From contig JAJRAP010000251.1 of NCBI GenBank assembly GCA_028679855.1, positions 1 through 13,537 of the forward strand: DNA of 13,537 nt. The letters are read 5' to 3'. This stretch comes from Candidatus Methanoperedens sp. GTDB lineage: Archaea > Halobacteriota > Methanosarcinia > Methanosarcinales > Methanoperedenaceae. The notes beneath the pieces were generated by a model that was not told where the DNA came from, ran no database searches, and worked only from the letters and a program-made list of their open reading frames with translations. The position numbers and the translations under genes were made by a program. Positions 13,137 to 13,537 of the stretch are shown here, one piece after another; the first letter of the stretch is position 1; each line of letters opens with the position of its first letter.

Positions 13137-13537
13137 ATGAATGCAAAGAAAGGTGTGGTAGCAGGTTTTTCTGCAGGAATCGCTATGGTGATTTCAGGAA
13201 TTGTGGTATGGGGAACCACACAGGGTTACCTCATGCCTCAGTACGAAGCGAGCGCAGCGCTCTGGAAACCTATGGAGCCATTGAGCACATGGCTTGCACA
13301 GATGTGGGCTCTGACAATTGTAGAAGGCATCCTGTATGGTCTTGTTTATTCTGTGATATATGGCGGTATTCCAGGCAAGAACATTAGCAGAGGACTTAAT
13401 TTCGCCGTGATCCTCTGGCTTGTCGGGACTGTCCCGGGCATGGCGATCACGTATCTGAGCATGGCTGTGCCCAATCTGATAATCGCTTCATGGGTGTTCG
13501 GAGGTCTTATCAACCTCCTTGTGATGGGCGCGGTGCT
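13137..13537 (+). CDS. Unrecognised integral membrane protein (3' partial)
   Basis: An open frame starts at ATG 13137 and runs off the end of the window after 133 codons. It begins MNAKKGVVAGFSAGIAMVIS and has about four hydrophobic segments: roughly residues 5-27, 57-77, 90-110 and 112-133. Between the first two lies a polar stretch (YEASAALWKPMEPLSTWLAQ) that probably sits outside. A glycine-rich loop (YSVIYGGIPGKNISRGLNF) separates the second and third. The positive-inside rule places the N-terminus and this GKNISR loop in the cytoplasm. I see no catalytic or metal-binding motif and do not recognise the family with certainty. It is not a binding protein for the importer upstream, as it lacks a signal peptide followed by a soluble domain. 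Confidence 0.75.
   Translation, partial: MNAKKGVVAGFSAGIAMVISGIVVWGTTQGYLMPQYEASAALWKPMEPLSTWLAQMWALTIVEGILYGLVYSVIYGGIPGKNISRGLNFAVILWLVGTVPGMAITYLSMAVPNLIIASWVFGGLINLLVMGAV

Overview
The window looks archaeal and most likely comes from the Methanosarcinales, possibly an ANME-2d / 'Ca. Methanoperedens'-type methanotroph. The evidence is an archaeal aRF1 release factor, the archaeal-type diaminopyrimidine reductase of riboflavin synthesis, an S-layer protein with two copies of the Methanosarcina-type S-layer fold, TATA boxes a short distance from start codons, and oligo-T stretches after genes. The genus is inference; the domain Archaea is well supported.

Layout from left to right. (1) Positions 1-1073, plus strand: aRF1, cut at its 5' end inside the stop-codon-reading NIKS motif. 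(2) Positions 1088-3144, minus strand: a metal-efflux unit read from a TATA box near 3175. It holds two different cation diffusion facilitators and then a 64-residue protein of unknown function translationally coupled to the second one. (3) Positions 3192-3875, minus strand: the riboflavin (and probably F420/FAD supply) reductase. Directly upstream, where there is no intact gene, lies a decayed Y-family DNA polymerase (dinB/Dpo4) with only its two ends left. (4) Positions 4210-8388, minus strand: a three-gene unit of S-layer protein, ferritin-like diiron protein and tRNA-dihydrouridine synthase, ending in a T10 tract. (5) Positions 8483-9775, minus strand: an FAD-dependent amine-oxidase/protoporphyrinogen-oxidase-type flavoprotein. 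(6) Positions 9862-13077, plus strand: a tightly packed four-gene ABC importer of the branched-chain amino acid type (livHMGF), diverging from the flavoprotein across an 86-bp spacer with one near-symmetrical TATA element. (7) Positions 13137 to the end, plus strand: the start of an unrecognised integral membrane protein with its own TATA box.

Most genes are ordinary chromosomal housekeeping or envelope genes. I found no mobile element, CRISPR array, tRNA or rRNA. The most informative unusual element is the dinB remnant at 3865-4123. It shows a frameshift at the start codon, a large internal deletion and a second frameshift near the C-terminus, and its stop codon still overlaps the start of the reductase gene. 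Other points of interest are metal-binding tails on both CDF transporters, an S-layer protein whose usual stalk is replaced by immunoglobulin-like modules, and a Liv importer with no substrate-binding protein in view. I did not find convincing evidence of a wholly new multi-gene system.
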